Below, in pieces: positions 23,915 through 33,307 of a stretch of 64,000 nt of DNA. Source of the DNA: Jeongeupia wiesaeckerbachi. GTDB lineage: Bacteria > Pseudomonadota > Gammaproteobacteria > Burkholderiales > Chitinibacteraceae. Made by a program: the position numbers and the translations under genes. The notes under the pieces are model-generated. The model ran no database searches and was not told the DNA's origin. It worked only from the letters and a program-made list of their open reading frames with translations. How positions within the stretch are numbered: the stretch's first letter is position 1; each line of letters begins with the position of its first letter. The stretch spans positions 2,232,001-2,296,000 of the forward strand of contig NZ_CP136946.1 in NCBI RefSeq assembly GCF_050916355.1. The letters are read 5' to 3'.

Positions 23915-24287
23915 AAGGCTTCAGTGTCTTGATTTACAATGGATTGGTTCAGATCGGCGGTCGACGGTGATGAAACGGGTGTGCCGGTATGGTGCAACGA
24001 CCGCTCGCCAAAGCGGTGTTGCGCACTCAAACGGTGCCGGATGTCTGGATTGGTGCATGGGTCACCCGCACCATGGCGCTGCGTCGATTGCCGCGACCAG
24101 ACAGTGCAGCCGAGCACGGCTGTCGCCAGCACGAGCGCAGCGAGGTTCTGCTGTGATGGCGATAAGGCACCGCAAATGGCGAAGCGCCACGGTGCCTCGA
24201 TCTCACGCTTCTGGTTCTCGATATCGAGGGATGAAAACAGTGAGGGCAGGTTCGCCATACTGTCGTGGGCAAAGTATTGCCCACGGC
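23915..24287. other. Upstream region of amt with a diverged repeat
   Basis: No gene is supported. A stretch at about 24043-24060 (TCTGGATTGGTGCATG) repeats, with one difference, a stretch at 23852-23867 in the amt leader; in both copies an inverted repeat follows (GGCGCA..TGCGCC and TGGTGC..GCACCA). Confidence 0.5.
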
Positions 24288-25082
24288 TCAAGCGATCGTT
24301 TCGACCACCCCGCCATCTACCCGGAGCGCCGCGCCGGTCGTGGCCGAAGCTTGGGGGGAGGCGATGTAGACGACCAGATTGGCCACCTCGTCGACGGTCG
24401 CCGCGCGCTGGATGATCGAGCTGGGGCGATGCTTCATCACGAAGGCGGCCGCGGTCTCTTCCATGGACAGGCCCGATACCTCCTGTTCTGCCTTCAGCAT
24501 GGCTTCAAGGCCATCCGACAAGGTCGGGCCGGGCAGAATGGCGTTGACGGTCACGCCTGTACCGGCGACGCGCTTGGCCAGACCGCGCGAGATTGAAAGG
24601 CCGGCTGTCTTGGTGAAGCCGTAGTGGATCATGTCGGCGGGGATGTTCAGCGCCGACTCCGAGGACAGGAACAACACGCGGCCCCAGTGCCGGTGCACCA
24701 TGCCTGGCAGATAGGCACGGGACAAGCGCACGCCCGACATGACATTCACCTCGAAGAAGCGAGTCCATTCGGCATCCGGGATCTTGAAGAAGTCTTGCGG
24801 CCCGTAGATGCCGACGTTGTTCACCAGAATGTCGGCGGATGGCTGCGCAGCCACTAGCGCCGCGCAGCCATCGGTAGTGCCGACGTCGGCCGCAACACCG
24901 CGGATGTTCGCTTGTGCAACTTCCGAGGTCAGCCTGGCAACGGCTTGCTCGACAGCGGCTGCGGTGCGGCCATTCACCACCACATCGGCGCCAGCCTGCG
25001 CCAGGCCTTTCGCGATGGCATAGCCTATGCCCGCCGTGGAGCCGGTGACGATGGCGGTCTTGCCTGAGAGGTCGATTTTCAT
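24288..25082 (-). CDS. Short-chain dehydrogenase/reductase
   Basis: 264 residues of a classical SDR: cofactor loop TGSTAGIGYAIA (11-22), NNVGIYG, the catalytic Ser region LSSESALN, and Y-x3-K in HYGFTKTAGL. The N-terminal VVNGRT suggests NADP(H) use. A good Shine-Dalgarno (AGGAAAG) precedes ATG 25082. It is downstream of, and 47 bases from, an SGNH hydrolase gene on the same strand and likely shares its promoter; both are divergent from a LysR regulator. Confidence 0.9.
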   Translation of the reverse strand: MKIDLSGKTAIVTGSTAGIGYAIAKGLAQAGADVVVNGRTAAAVEQAVARLTSEVAQANIRGVAADVGTTDGCAALVAAQPSADILVNNVGIYGPQDFFKIPDAEWTRFFEVNVMSGVRLSRAYLPGMVHRHWGRVLFLSSESALNIPADMIHYGFTKTAGLSISRGLAKRVAGTGVTVNAILPGPTLSDGLEAMLKAEQEVSGLSMEETAAAFVMKHRPSSIIQRAATVDEVANLVVYIASPQASATTGAALRVDGGVVETIA

Positions 25083-25129
25083 GAGCGACTTTCCTTTCCT
25101 GATGTAGACGAGACGTGCGCGCGATCAAC

Positions 25130-26422
25130 CTAGAAAAGCGCGTCCAGATCGATGGCCGCAGCCATTGCCTTGTTGCCGCGATCCCCTGGGTGCAGATGAT
25201 CGCCCGAGTCGAATTCCGGCTTGAAACGCGTCGGATGTGCAGGGTCTTTTAGCAGTGCATCGAAGTCGAGTACGGCATCAAATTCGCCGCTGGTGCGTAT
25301 CCATGCATTGATTTTCTGACGCAACTCGTCCTTGTACGTTTGGTAGTAGTTATCCAGCGGCGTGCCAGGCAATGCGCCCTCGAATGGCGTCAGCGTCGCG
25401 CCGACGACCCGAACGCTACGCGCATGTGCGCGAGTGATGAGCTGGCGATAGCCGGCGATCAGGGCGTCGGCTGAAGGCCTGGTGCCGTTGGGCTCGAACG
25501 CTGTTCCTGGCCAACTGATGTCGTTGATGCCGAGCAGTACGATGACAGTCTTGAGCTGCGGTTGACTCAACACGTCACGGTCGAAGCGTGCCGGTGCATT
25601 GACGCCCATCCGGTCGCCGAGAAGGCGTGCGCCAGAGATGCCGGCATTGAGTACTGCCACGTTTCTTGGTGCCAGGCGCGCGGCCAGGAAATCGGGCCAG
25701 CGCGAATTGGCGTCGATGGTTGCACCATTCCCGTCGGTGATGGAGTCGCCGATCGCGACCACGGCGCCGGCAGTTGCAGTGGCTTCGACCTGGATGCCGC
25801 TCAGGAGGATGCGCGCACTGGTGGTGGTGTCTGTATCGATGCGCTTGGCCGCGACCTGATTGCCCTTCACCAGATAAGCCGTTTGGCGACCATCCCAATG
25901 AAAGGTGGTGGCCTTTGTTTCTTTCGGTAGAAAGACGCTGACCGCTACGCTAGCCAAGGGCGCGACCGCCAGATCGACTGGGTCGCTCACCAGCGGCGCG
26001 CCCGGCAGCACGACGGCAGAGGATTTGCCGCCGAAAGTAATCGGTCGATCCGTTCCGCTGACGATCGCCGATCCAGCGGCAGCCAGCGCGATATGCGCGG
26101 CACCGATGACCAGCGGCTGGCTACCGTATTCGTTGGATAGCACGATGCGGATACGCTTGCCGCCCAGGCTGATGCGGGCAACCTGCCGGATGGTCTGGTC
26201 TTGCAAGGTGGCCGGAATATTGGTCGGGAAAGCGAAGTCCGATCCCCAGGTCGGTTGTGGGCTGGCCGTCCAGCTGCCGATCCAGCTGCTGGGTTCGGCC
26301 GCTTTCACGACAGCGGGCACGGCAACCGAGGCCGCCAGCGTGAGTGCGATGAATCGATGGCGCCACGCCAGCCAGCGGCTAGGGCGGTGAATGGCAAGGC
26401 GGGCAACAGGGTTTGCTGTCAT
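25130..26422 (-). CDS. Secreted SGNH/GDSL hydrolase
   Basis: 430 residues. A signal peptide (basic start, hydrophobic FIALTLAASVAVPAVV, cleavage near VKA-AEP) exports the protein. An N-terminal beta domain (WIGSWTASPQPTW, IRIVLSNEYG) precedes the hydrolase: block I GDSITDG with Ser, block III GINDI and the final Asp-His pair in DSGDHLHPGD. Members of this two-domain group act on esters of sugars, lipids or polyesters; the substrate here is unknown. AAGGA lies six bases before ATG 26422. Confidence 0.9.
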   Translation of the reverse strand: MTANPVARLAIHRPSRWLAWRHRFIALTLAASVAVPAVVKAAEPSSWIGSWTASPQPTWGSDFAFPTNIPATLQDQTIRQVARISLGGKRIRIVLSNEYGSQPLVIGAAHIALAAAGSAIVSGTDRPITFGGKSSAVVLPGAPLVSDPVDLAVAPLASVAVSVFLPKETKATTFHWDGRQTAYLVKGNQVAAKRIDTDTTTSARILLSGIQVEATATAGAVVAIGDSITDGNGATIDANSRWPDFLAARLAPRNVAVLNAGISGARLLGDRMGVNAPARFDRDVLSQPQLKTVIVLLGINDISWPGTAFEPNGTRPSADALIAGYRQLITRAHARSVRVVGATLTPFEGALPGTPLDNYYQTYKDELRQKINAWIRTSGEFDAVLDFDALLKDPAHPTRFKPEFDSGDHLHPGDRGNKAMAAAIDLDALF

Positions 26423-26558
26423 GGTGGGTCCTTGTTTTCAGTCAATCAGATTCGCGGAGAAACCTGCCGTTGGTAAGGAGCGTTGGAGCCGGTGACACCG
26501 ATGCCGAAGGACGTGGCGGTTAGCGCGTAGAGGGCGAGTGGCATGGGTCCAAGATGTG

Positions 26559-26596
26559 TGAATTCATGTGATATTCATGCATTAATCATGAATTCA
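26559..26596. promoter_or_regulatory. Long inverted repeat between the SGNH/SDR unit and its LysR regulator
   Basis: TGAATTCATG (26559-26568) and CATGAATTCA (26587-26596) are perfect ten-base inverted repeats 18 bases apart, with a further palindromic ATGCAT in the middle. They lie in an AT-rich intergenic region between diverging genes, 56 bases before the LysR start, which is where a LysR-type operator is expected. Confidence 0.6.
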
Positions 26597-26651
26597 AATA
26601 AACCAATGCGATAGACTGCTCAGTGGCACAACACTTGTGAGTTCACTTCAT

Positions 26652-27557
26652 ATGGCGCGTCTGGATGTCAACCGATCGGGGGAGATGGAGGTTTTCAACC
26701 GCGTAGTGGAGCTCGGAGGTTTCTCCGCCGCCGCGCGGGCGTTCCACATGACGCCTTCGGCAGTCAGCAAGTTGGTAGGACGGCTCGAAAGCCGGCTGGA
26801 AGTGCGCTTGCTCAACCGCTCGACGCGGCAAATTCAGCTCACCCCCGAGGGCTGCGTGTTTTACGAGCGTAGCGTCAAAGTGTTGGCCGACCTGGAAGAA
26901 GCGGAGCGCAGCGCCGCGACCAAAGATGCGCCGCGCGGTCGGCTTTGCGTCAACACCAACGTGCCGTTCGGTGAGCATTTCCTGCTTCCGCTGGTGCCCG
27001 AGTTCCTGGCGAGGCACCCGGACATCACGCTCGACGTCGTGCTGACCGACGAGGTGGTCGACATCCTCGAGCAACGCGCAGACGTCGCGGTGCGCGCCGG
27101 CCCGCTCAAGAGCTCACGCTTGCTCGCGCGCAAGCTGGGCGCAACCCGCATGGTCATTGTCGGCGCCCCTGCCTACCTGGAGCGCCAAGGCATGCCAATG
27201 CATCCGGTCGATCTGGAGCGGCACAACCGGCTGGGCTTCAACTATGCGCGGGCGATGGAGGGATGGCCGCTGCTCGACCAAGGTCACACCATCAACGTGG
27301 CGACGATCGGCAATGCGCAAGTCAGCAATGGCGAAGCACTACGGCGCCTGGCGCTTGCAGGCGTCGGCTTGGCGCGACTCGCGGCGTTTCAGGTCAAGGA
27401 CGACGTCGCGGCCGGACGGCTCCAGACCGTGCTGGAGGACTTCAACCCGGGTGACTTGGAGGAAGTCCATGCGGTCTTCCTCGGGCAAGGGGGGCATCTG
27501 CCATCGCGAGTGCGCGCTTTGCTCGATTTTCTGGTTGAGAAAGTGGATTTGGGCTGA
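26652..27557 (+). CDS. LysR family transcriptional regulator
   Basis: 301 residues. The helix-turn-helix lies at about 15-45 (GGFSAAARAFHMTPSAVSKL) followed by RLLNRSTRQIQLTPEG; the rest is the two-lobed effector domain (RLCVNTNVPFGEHFLLP onwards) of the DsdC/GcvA/CrgA-like group. It is divergent from the SGNH hydrolase and SDR genes and is the natural candidate to control them. ATG 26652 is chosen; a GTG five codons earlier is possible and neither has a clear ribosome site. Confidence 0.9.
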   Translation: MARLDVNRSGEMEVFNRVVELGGFSAAARAFHMTPSAVSKLVGRLESRLEVRLLNRSTRQIQLTPEGCVFYERSVKVLADLEEAERSAATKDAPRGRLCVNTNVPFGEHFLLPLVPEFLARHPDITLDVVLTDEVVDILEQRADVAVRAGPLKSSRLLARKLGATRMVIVGAPAYLERQGMPMHPVDLERHNRLGFNYARAMEGWPLLDQGHTINVATIGNAQVSNGEALRRLALAGVGLARLAAFQVKDDVAAGRLQTVLEDFNPGDLEEVHAVFLGQGGHLPSRVRALLDFLVEKVDLG

Positions 27558-27581
27558 TGTGCGCTTGCGAGCGGGAAATCG

Positions 27582-27606
27582 AAAAAAAGGCCCGCTTGCG
27601 CGGGCC
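27582..27606 (-). terminator. Terminator of the porin gene
   Basis: On the minus strand GGCCCGC-gcaa-GCGGGCC is followed by seven T, 31 bases after the porin stop. Confidence 0.92.
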
Positions 27607-27637
27607 GTAGAACGTGCGTTGACTGCTGGCTTCAGGA

Positions 27638-28777
27638 TCAGAAGCCGGTCCAGGTGCCGATGAGCACGCGGTACGAGTCGGTGCCCGGCTTGTACGAGGT
27701 GCCGTAGGTGGCGCCGATGGTGCCGTTGCTTTCGTTGAAGCTGAAACGGGTATCGAAGTAGGCCGAGGTGTTCTTCGACAGTGCGTAGGTGTAACGCGCC
27801 AGAATGGTCTGGCTGTCGCTGTCGTCGATCTTGTTGCCGTTGATGTCCTTCGCGCCCCAGAAGTAGTTGTAACCCAGCGAAACGCTGTGCTTGCCGGTCG
27901 CGTAGATACCCTGTACCCAGGCCTGTTGCTGTTCCGGGCCGGTGAAGTAGTTACAGCCACCGACGTTGTCGCCCAGGCCGTCCGCACCAACCGCGCCTGC
28001 TTCGGCCGAGGCCGAGCAGTTCCACCACTTGTAGCCGGTGCGCACGGTGAAGCCGCTGTCGCCGAAGGTGTAACCGCCAGCGATGAAGGCGAATTTGTCG
28101 GCGTCGTCGCTGACATTGCCGCTTTGCAGGCGCGGCTTGGCTTGCTGGTAGCCCACGTTGACGCTGGCGTTGTGGCCGGTGTAGCCCGCGGTCAGGTCGG
28201 CGAAGTATTCGTTGCCGGCGCCGTCGACATTGTTCTGCTGCGTGCGCAGCGAGTACATGCCCGAGAAGTTGAAGCCGTTGAAGTTCGGCGAGTCGTAGAC
28301 GATCGAGTTGTCGATGTTGAAGCCGAGCAGGCCGACTTCTTCAACGTGCATCGAGCCGCCCTGTGCCGCGTACGGCCAGTCGAGAACGAGGTAGGACGGC
28401 GAGTAGATCTTGCCGACGCGCAGCGTACCCCAGTCGCCCTTCCAGCCGCCCCAGGCTTCGCGGTTGCCCCAGGTGCGCGAGCCGTTGCCCGAGTTGTTGT
28501 CGTTGTTGTGGGCTGCGTCGCTGCGGTAGTTCTCGGCGCCGGTCCAGATTTTCCAGATTACGCTCGAACCACCGTCGAGCTTGTCTTCGCCCTGGAAGAA
28601 GATGCGCGGTTCAACGTCGAGCTGGACGTTGTCCTTGAAGCCGTCGGCGTTCGAGCCTTCGAGCAGGATGTCCGATTCCATCGAGCCGCCGATGGTGACT
28701 TGAGCCATGACCGGCGCCGCGAAGGCGGCGAGCAGCAGGGCGGGGAGAATGCGGTTGCGCAGGATGCGGGATTGCAT
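27638..28777 (-). CDS. Gram-negative outer-membrane porin
   Basis: 379 residues. A signal peptide (MQSRILRNRILPALLLAAFA, cleavage after VMA) leads a beta-barrel that opens with QVTIGGSMESD and ends with a terminal Phe (GTWTGF), as outer-membrane barrels do. RVGKIYSPSYLVLD and KHSVSLGYNYFWGAKD fit the betaproteobacterial general porin family (trimeric, 16-stranded). Two cysteines in an extracellular-looking loop (NCSAS and GGCNYF) may pair. AAGGAG lies six bases before ATG 28777. It has a T-rich upstream region of 140 bases. Confidence 0.88.
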   Translation of the reverse strand: MQSRILRNRILPALLLAAFAAPVMAQVTIGGSMESDILLEGSNADGFKDNVQLDVEPRIFFQGEDKLDGGSSVIWKIWTGAENYRSDAAHNNDNNSGNGSRTWGNREAWGGWKGDWGTLRVGKIYSPSYLVLDWPYAAQGGSMHVEEVGLLGFNIDNSIVYDSPNFNGFNFSGMYSLRTQQNNVDGAGNEYFADLTAGYTGHNASVNVGYQQAKPRLQSGNVSDDADKFAFIAGGYTFGDSGFTVRTGYKWWNCSASAEAGAVGADGLGDNVGGCNYFTGPEQQQAWVQGIYATGKHSVSLGYNYFWGAKDINGNKIDDSDSQTILARYTYALSKNTSAYFDTRFSFNESNGTIGATYGTSYKPGTDSYRVLIGTWTGF

Positions 28778-28967
28778 GAACGACTCCTTCTCTTTGTGAA
28801 CACTTTTTTACTGCCGCTTGGTAATAGCTGCGGCAGTTCTTGTTAAAAGTTGTGAAACTTTGCGAGAAGCACTGTAGTTCGGTGTGCATTTGTTTCAAAT
28901 GCAATCAATTACATTGAAATGGTGGCTTTAAACAACATGTCATTATTTCTGGCGCCGAACAAGGCAT

Positions 28968-28998
28968 GAAAAAAGCCGGTCAATGACCGGCTTTTTTT
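28968..28998 (-). terminator. Terminator of ppa
   Basis: AAAAAAGCCGGTCA-atg-ACCGGCTTTTTTT, symmetrical with A and T runs, 18 bases after the ppa stop. Confidence 0.93.
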
Positions 28999-29015
28999 GC
29001 AACGGGGCGGATGGA

Positions 29016-29546
29016 TCAGCCCTTGTTGGCGCGCTCGAAGCTCGTGACGATCTCGGCCTGTGCTGCAGCCTTGTCGCCCCAGCCGGTGACCTTGACCCAC
29101 TTGCCTTTCTCGAGATCCTTGTAGTGCTCGAAGTAGTGCTTCACTTGCGCGAGCAGCAGTTCCGGCAGGTCTTCCAGCTTCTGGATGTGGGCATACATTG
29201 CACACACCTTCTCGACCGGCACGGCGATGACCTTCGCGTCCTGGCCGGCTTCGTCTTCCATGCCCAGCACGCCGATGGCGCGGCACTTGATGACCATGCC
29301 CGGCGACAGCGGGAACGGGGTGTGCACGAGCACGTCGACCGGATCGCCGTCGAGCGACAGCGTGTGCGGCACGAAGCCGTAGTTCATCGGGTACGACATC
29401 GAGGTGCCGACGAAGCGGTCAACGATGATGCAGCCGGCTTCCTTGTCGAATTCATACTTGACCGGCGGTGCATTGGCCGGGATTTCGATGATGACGTTGA
29501 AGTCGTTCGGCAGGTCCTTGCCGGCGGGGATCTTGCTGATGTCCAT
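29016..29546 (-). CDS. ppa: Inorganic pyrophosphatase
   Basis: 176 residues, the normal length of the bacterial hexameric family I enzyme. Active-site landmarks are KYEFDKEAG, the DRFVGTSMSYPMNYGFVPHT segment in outline, and the metal-binding DGDPVDVLV signature. It hydrolyses pyrophosphate in the cytoplasm, pulling biosynthetic reactions forward. AGGA lies six bases before ATG 29546. Monocistronic, with its own terminator. Confidence 0.96.
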   Translation of the reverse strand: MDISKIPAGKDLPNDFNVIIEIPANAPPVKYEFDKEAGCIIVDRFVGTSMSYPMNYGFVPHTLSLDGDPVDVLVHTPFPLSPGMVIKCRAIGVLGMEDEAGQDAKVIAVPVEKVCAMYAHIQKLEDLPELLLAQVKHYFEHYKDLEKGKWVKVTGWGDKAAAQAEIVTSFERANKG

Positions 29547-29711
29547 GCTGCGTCCTGATGCGGGTTAATTGGAAAACCCGAGAATTATAGCGGTAGGTGA
29601 TTTCGGCCGCATCCGGCGTGATCGGACAATGGCAGAATGCACTTGATCTGCCGCAGCGCGCGTCGCCGACGCTGCACTTAGAATGACGCATCACCGGCAA
29701 AGGCTTGGGCC

Positions 29712-32387
29712 ATGAAAAAACACTATCTGACCCCTCTGTTCGATCCGCGCTCGGTGGCGGTGATCGGCGCGTCGGATCGCGCCGGCTCGGTCGGGGCCGT
29801 GGTCTTTGCCAATCTGCTCGAATCGGGCTATGCCGGCAAGGTCTACCCGGTGAACCTGCGGCACGCCAAGGTGCAGGGCGTTACCGCGTTCAAGCACGTG
29901 CGCGACATCGGCGCGCCGGTCGAGCTGGCGCTGATCACCACGCCGTCGAAAACGCTGCCCGACGTGATCGATGAATGCGGCCGGGCCGGCATCCGCGCCG
30001 TTGTGATCATGAGCTGTGATTTCGTCGGCACCGACGCCAAGACCCGCAAGCTGCTCGACCGCATTCTGCTGCGGGCGCGCCAGTACGGCATCCGGCTGAT
30101 CGGGCCGACCGTGTTCGGCATGGCGCGTGGCGTCAGCAAGTTCGCCGCGGCCAATTATCTGGGCAAGATCCGGCCCGGTAGCATGGCGCTGGTGTCGCAG
30201 TCGTCGTCGGTGGCGTCGGCCATCCTCGACTGGGCCGAGTCGCACGAGATCGGCTTTTCGTCGGTGGTGTCGCTGGGCGTGGCCGCCGATGTCGATGTCG
30301 GCGAAACGCTCGATTATCTCGTGGCCGACAACAAGACCAAGAGCATCCTGATCTATATCGAAGACGTGCACGACGCCCGCACGCTGATGTCGGCGCTGCG
30401 CGCCGCCGCGCGCTCGAAGCCGGTACTGGTGCTCAAGGTCGGCCGCTACGACGACGAAGTCAAACTGGGGCGGACCCACTCGGAGCGGCTGATCGGCCGT
30501 GACGACGTGTTCGACAACGCGCTGCGCCGCGCCGGCGTGCTGCGGGTGCGCTCGATCAACCAGATTTTCACCGCCGCGCGGGTGCTGACCAACAATCATC
30601 GGGTCAAGGGGCGGCGGCTGGCGATTGTCACCAACGGCATCGGCGCCGGCCTGATGGCCGTCGACCGCGCGCGCGATCTGAACGTACCCTTGCCCAAATT
30701 GTCACCCGAGACCGTCGCGCGGCTCGATGCCATCATTCCGGGCCAGACCAGCCGCGACAATCCGGTCGATATCCTCGGCAATGCCCCTGCGTCACGCTTC
30801 GAGGCGGTGACGGGCATCATGCTCGACGATCCGCAGGTCGACGGCGTACTGGTGGTCTTCACCCCGCAGGCCGGCACCGACGATATGGAAACGGCGCGGG
30901 TGCTTGCGGCGCTGCGCAAGACGCATGAAAAGCCGATCCTGTTCGCTTGGATCGGCGGCAAGAAGGTCGAAGCCAGCCGCAAGCTGCTCGCCAAGGCCGG
31001 TTGCGCCTATTTTCATGCGCCCGAGCAGGCGATCGAGGTGTTCTACTCGCTCGCTGCCTGGCAGCACAACCAGCAACTGCTGTTGCAGACGCCAGGCCCG
31101 TTGGGCGAGTGGGACGCGCCGGACCTCGAGACCGCGCGCATGATCATCGATGGCGTACTCGCCAGCGGCCGCAGCGTGCTCGACGAGATCGAGTCGAAGG
31201 CGATCCTGCGGGCGTTCAATATCCCGGTAACGCTGACGATGCGCGCCGCCAGCGCCGACGAGGCGGTTAACGCTGCGATGGGCATGGGTTTGCCGGTGGC
31301 GCTGAAAATCGACGCCGAAGGCGTGCTGCACAAGACCGACGTCGACGGCGTGGCGCTGAGCCTGACCAGCCTGGTGCAGGTTGCTTCGGAGGCGAACAAG
31401 ATGCTCGCGCGCGCGCGCGATCGGCTCGGCGATCAGCTCAGGGGGCTGACGGTGCAGCCGATGCACGGCAAGAAGAATGCCCGCGAGCTGATGGTCGGCG
31501 TCGCCCACGACCGGGCGTTCGGCCCGGTCATCACCTTTGGCGCCGGCGGCATCGCTGTCGAGGTGTTCAACGACGTCGCCGTGGCGCTGCCGCCGCTGAA
31601 CGAATACCTGGCCGAGAACCTGATCCGCCGCACCAGGGTCAAGAAAATGCTCGAGACCTTCCGCAACCAGCCCGAGGCCGACCTCGAGGCCATCAAGGGC
31701 GTGCTGCTGCGGGTCTCCGAAATGGTCTGCGAGTTGCCGCAGATCCAGCATCTCGACATCAATCCGCTGGTCGTCGATGAAAACGGCGTGATCGCCGTCG
31801 ACGCCCGGGTCATCGTCGCGCCGGTCGCAGCCGACGCGCGTCGCTATGGCCATATGGCGATCCACCCGTATCCGTCACACCTTGTGCAGGTCGCGCAGTT
31901 GAAGAACGGCATGCCGGTGACGATCCGGCCGATCCGGCCCGAAGATGCCGAGCTGATCATGGCCTTCGTCGGCCATCTGTCGGAAGAGACCCGCTACAAC
32001 CGCTATATGAGCACGCTGAAATCGTTGCCGCAGATCCAGCTGGCACGGTTTACGCAGATCGATTACGCCCGTGAAATGGCGCTGGTGGCGGCGGTCGAAT
32101 CGGGCGGTGGCGAAGCGATCGTCGCGGTGGCGCGCTTTGCGGTGAATCTGGACCTCGACAGCTGTGAGTTCGCCATCGTCATCGACGACGCCTGGCAGGG
32201 CAAGGGGCTGGGCAACCGCTTGATGAACGCATTGTTCGACGCCGCGCGCGACATGCGCCTGTCGGTGGTCGAGGGCGAGGTGCTGACAAGCAACAAGACC
32301 ATGCTGTCATTCATGAAGTCGCTCGGTTTCGAGGTCAAGCCGCACCCGGATGACGACGGACTCAAGTGGGTGGTCAAGGCGCTCTGA
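29712..32387 (+). CDS. Acyl-CoA synthetase-like / GNAT protein acetyltransferase (PatZ type)
   Basis: 891 residues in the order CoA-binding domain (FDPRSVAVIGASDRAGSVG), succinyl-CoA-ligase-like domain (VSQSSSVASAILDWA, KVGRYDDEVK), ATP-grasp domain (about 490-700; LPVALKIDAEGVLHKTDVDG) and a C-terminal GNAT domain from about 735 (RPIRPEDAELI, then the acetyl-CoA loop DDAWQGKGLGNRL). E. coli PatZ and Salmonella Pat have this plan and acetylate lysines, for instance on acetyl-CoA synthetase. The segment that carries SHTGALAG in active ADP-forming ligases reads THSERLIG here, so the ligase half may not be catalytic. Confidence 0.9.
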   Translation: MKKHYLTPLFDPRSVAVIGASDRAGSVGAVVFANLLESGYAGKVYPVNLRHAKVQGVTAFKHVRDIGAPVELALITTPSKTLPDVIDECGRAGIRAVVIMSCDFVGTDAKTRKLLDRILLRARQYGIRLIGPTVFGMARGVSKFAAANYLGKIRPGSMALVSQSSSVASAILDWAESHEIGFSSVVSLGVAADVDVGETLDYLVADNKTKSILIYIEDVHDARTLMSALRAAARSKPVLVLKVGRYDDEVKLGRTHSERLIGRDDVFDNALRRAGVLRVRSINQIFTAARVLTNNHRVKGRRLAIVTNGIGAGLMAVDRARDLNVPLPKLSPETVARLDAIIPGQTSRDNPVDILGNAPASRFEAVTGIMLDDPQVDGVLVVFTPQAGTDDMETARVLAALRKTHEKPILFAWIGGKKVEASRKLLAKAGCAYFHAPEQAIEVFYSLAAWQHNQQLLLQTPGPLGEWDAPDLETARMIIDGVLASGRSVLDEIESKAILRAFNIPVTLTMRAASADEAVNAAMGMGLPVALKIDAEGVLHKTDVDGVALSLTSLVQVASEANKMLARARDRLGDQLRGLTVQPMHGKKNARELMVGVAHDRAFGPVITFGAGGIAVEVFNDVAVALPPLNEYLAENLIRRTRVKKMLETFRNQPEADLEAIKGVLLRVSEMVCELPQIQHLDINPLVVDENGVIAVDARVIVAPVAADARRYGHMAIHPYPSHLVQVAQLKNGMPVTIRPIRPEDAELIMAFVGHLSEETRYNRYMSTLKSLPQIQLARFTQIDYAREMALVAAVESGGGEAIVAVARFAVNLDLDSCEFAIVIDDAWQGKGLGNRLMNALFDAARDMRLSVVEGEVLTSNKTMLSFMKSLGFEVKPHPDDDGLKWVVKAL

Positions 32388-32495
32388 CGGCATCGCCCAG
32401 CGTGGAACGCACGGCCAGACCTGCGGGTATGGTCCGGGCAGCTTGCCGGCGACCGCCGACGTACGCGGGGCAACGGTCTCACCCCGCGTGCGGCC

Positions 32496-33194
32496 TTAGG
32501 CCAAGTCGAACACCAGCACCTCGGCCTGTTGGCCGTTGCCGACGTGCAGGGCGGCCTCGTCGTTGAGCAGCAGCGCATCGCCGGCTTCGAGCGCAACGCC
32601 GTTCACCGCGACCTGGCCGCGCGCGACGTGAACGTAGGCGCGTCGGCCTGCAGCCAGCGCCAGCGTTGCCGTTTCGCCGGCGTCGAACAGGCCGCTGTAC
32701 AGCCGCGCATCCTGATTGATCGTCACCGAACCGTCGGCGCCGTCACCGCTGGCAACCAGCCGCAGCTTGCCGCGCTTTTCCGCCACGTCGAAGTAGCTTT
32801 CCTCGTACGACGGCGCCACGTCCTGACGGTCCGGGATGAGCCAGATCTGCAGCAGGTGCGCCGCGTGCTGCTTGGACGGGTTGAATTCCGAATGCGCCAC
32901 GCCGGTGCCGGCGCTCATGCGCTGGACGCTGCCGGCACGGATCACCGAACCGTTGCCCATGCTGTCCTTGTGCGCCAGCTCGCCCTCGAGCACGTAGCTG
33001 ATGATTTCCATATTGTTGTGCGGGTGCGTGCCGAAGCCCATGCCGGGGGCGATGCGGTCGTCGTTGATGACGCGCAACGCACCGAATTGCACGTGGGCAG
33101 GATCGTAGTAGCCGGCAAACGAGAAGCTATGCCACGAATCCAGCCAGCCGTGGTTGGCATGACCGCGTTCGTTGGCTTTGCGCAGCTTGATCAT
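32496..33194 (-). CDS. Pirin family protein (YhhW-like)
   Basis: 232 residues with two cupin halves. The metal site of the N-terminal half is visible: GFGTHPHNNMEIISYVLEGEL (two His and Glu) and GTGVAHSEFN (fourth His). E. coli YhhW has the same architecture and shows quercetin 2,3-dioxygenase activity. AAGGAG six bases before ATG 33194 decides the start over the ATG seven codons earlier. The gene is divergent from a LysR regulator 113 bases away, which probably controls it. Confidence 0.92.
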   Translation of the reverse strand: MIKLRKANERGHANHGWLDSWHSFSFAGYYDPAHVQFGALRVINDDRIAPGMGFGTHPHNNMEIISYVLEGELAHKDSMGNGSVIRAGSVQRMSAGTGVAHSEFNPSKQHAAHLLQIWLIPDRQDVAPSYEESYFDVAEKRGKLRLVASGDGADGSVTINQDARLYSGLFDAGETATLALAAGRRAYVHVARGQVAVNGVALEAGDALLLNDEAALHVGNGQQAEVLVFDLA

Positions 33195-33307
33195 ATTGAT
33201 CTCCTTCATCGTCATTGAACTAGTAATGCCATGCTATTCCTTGACTTGATGTGGTGATAGCGGAAATATATGCTCATCTTGTTCTAATTTATGAATGGAT
33301 GTCGGCA

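Noticed and set aside
24045..24075. An NtrC site (TGGTGC-N11-GCACCA) upstream of amt
   Set aside because: The half sites are in the opposite order to the NtrC consensus (GCACC first), so the dyad does not fit.
23743..24291. A 182-codon gene overlapping the amt start on the minus strand
   Set aside because: No family features, it overlaps the amt promoter and coding start, and its composition is not gene-like.
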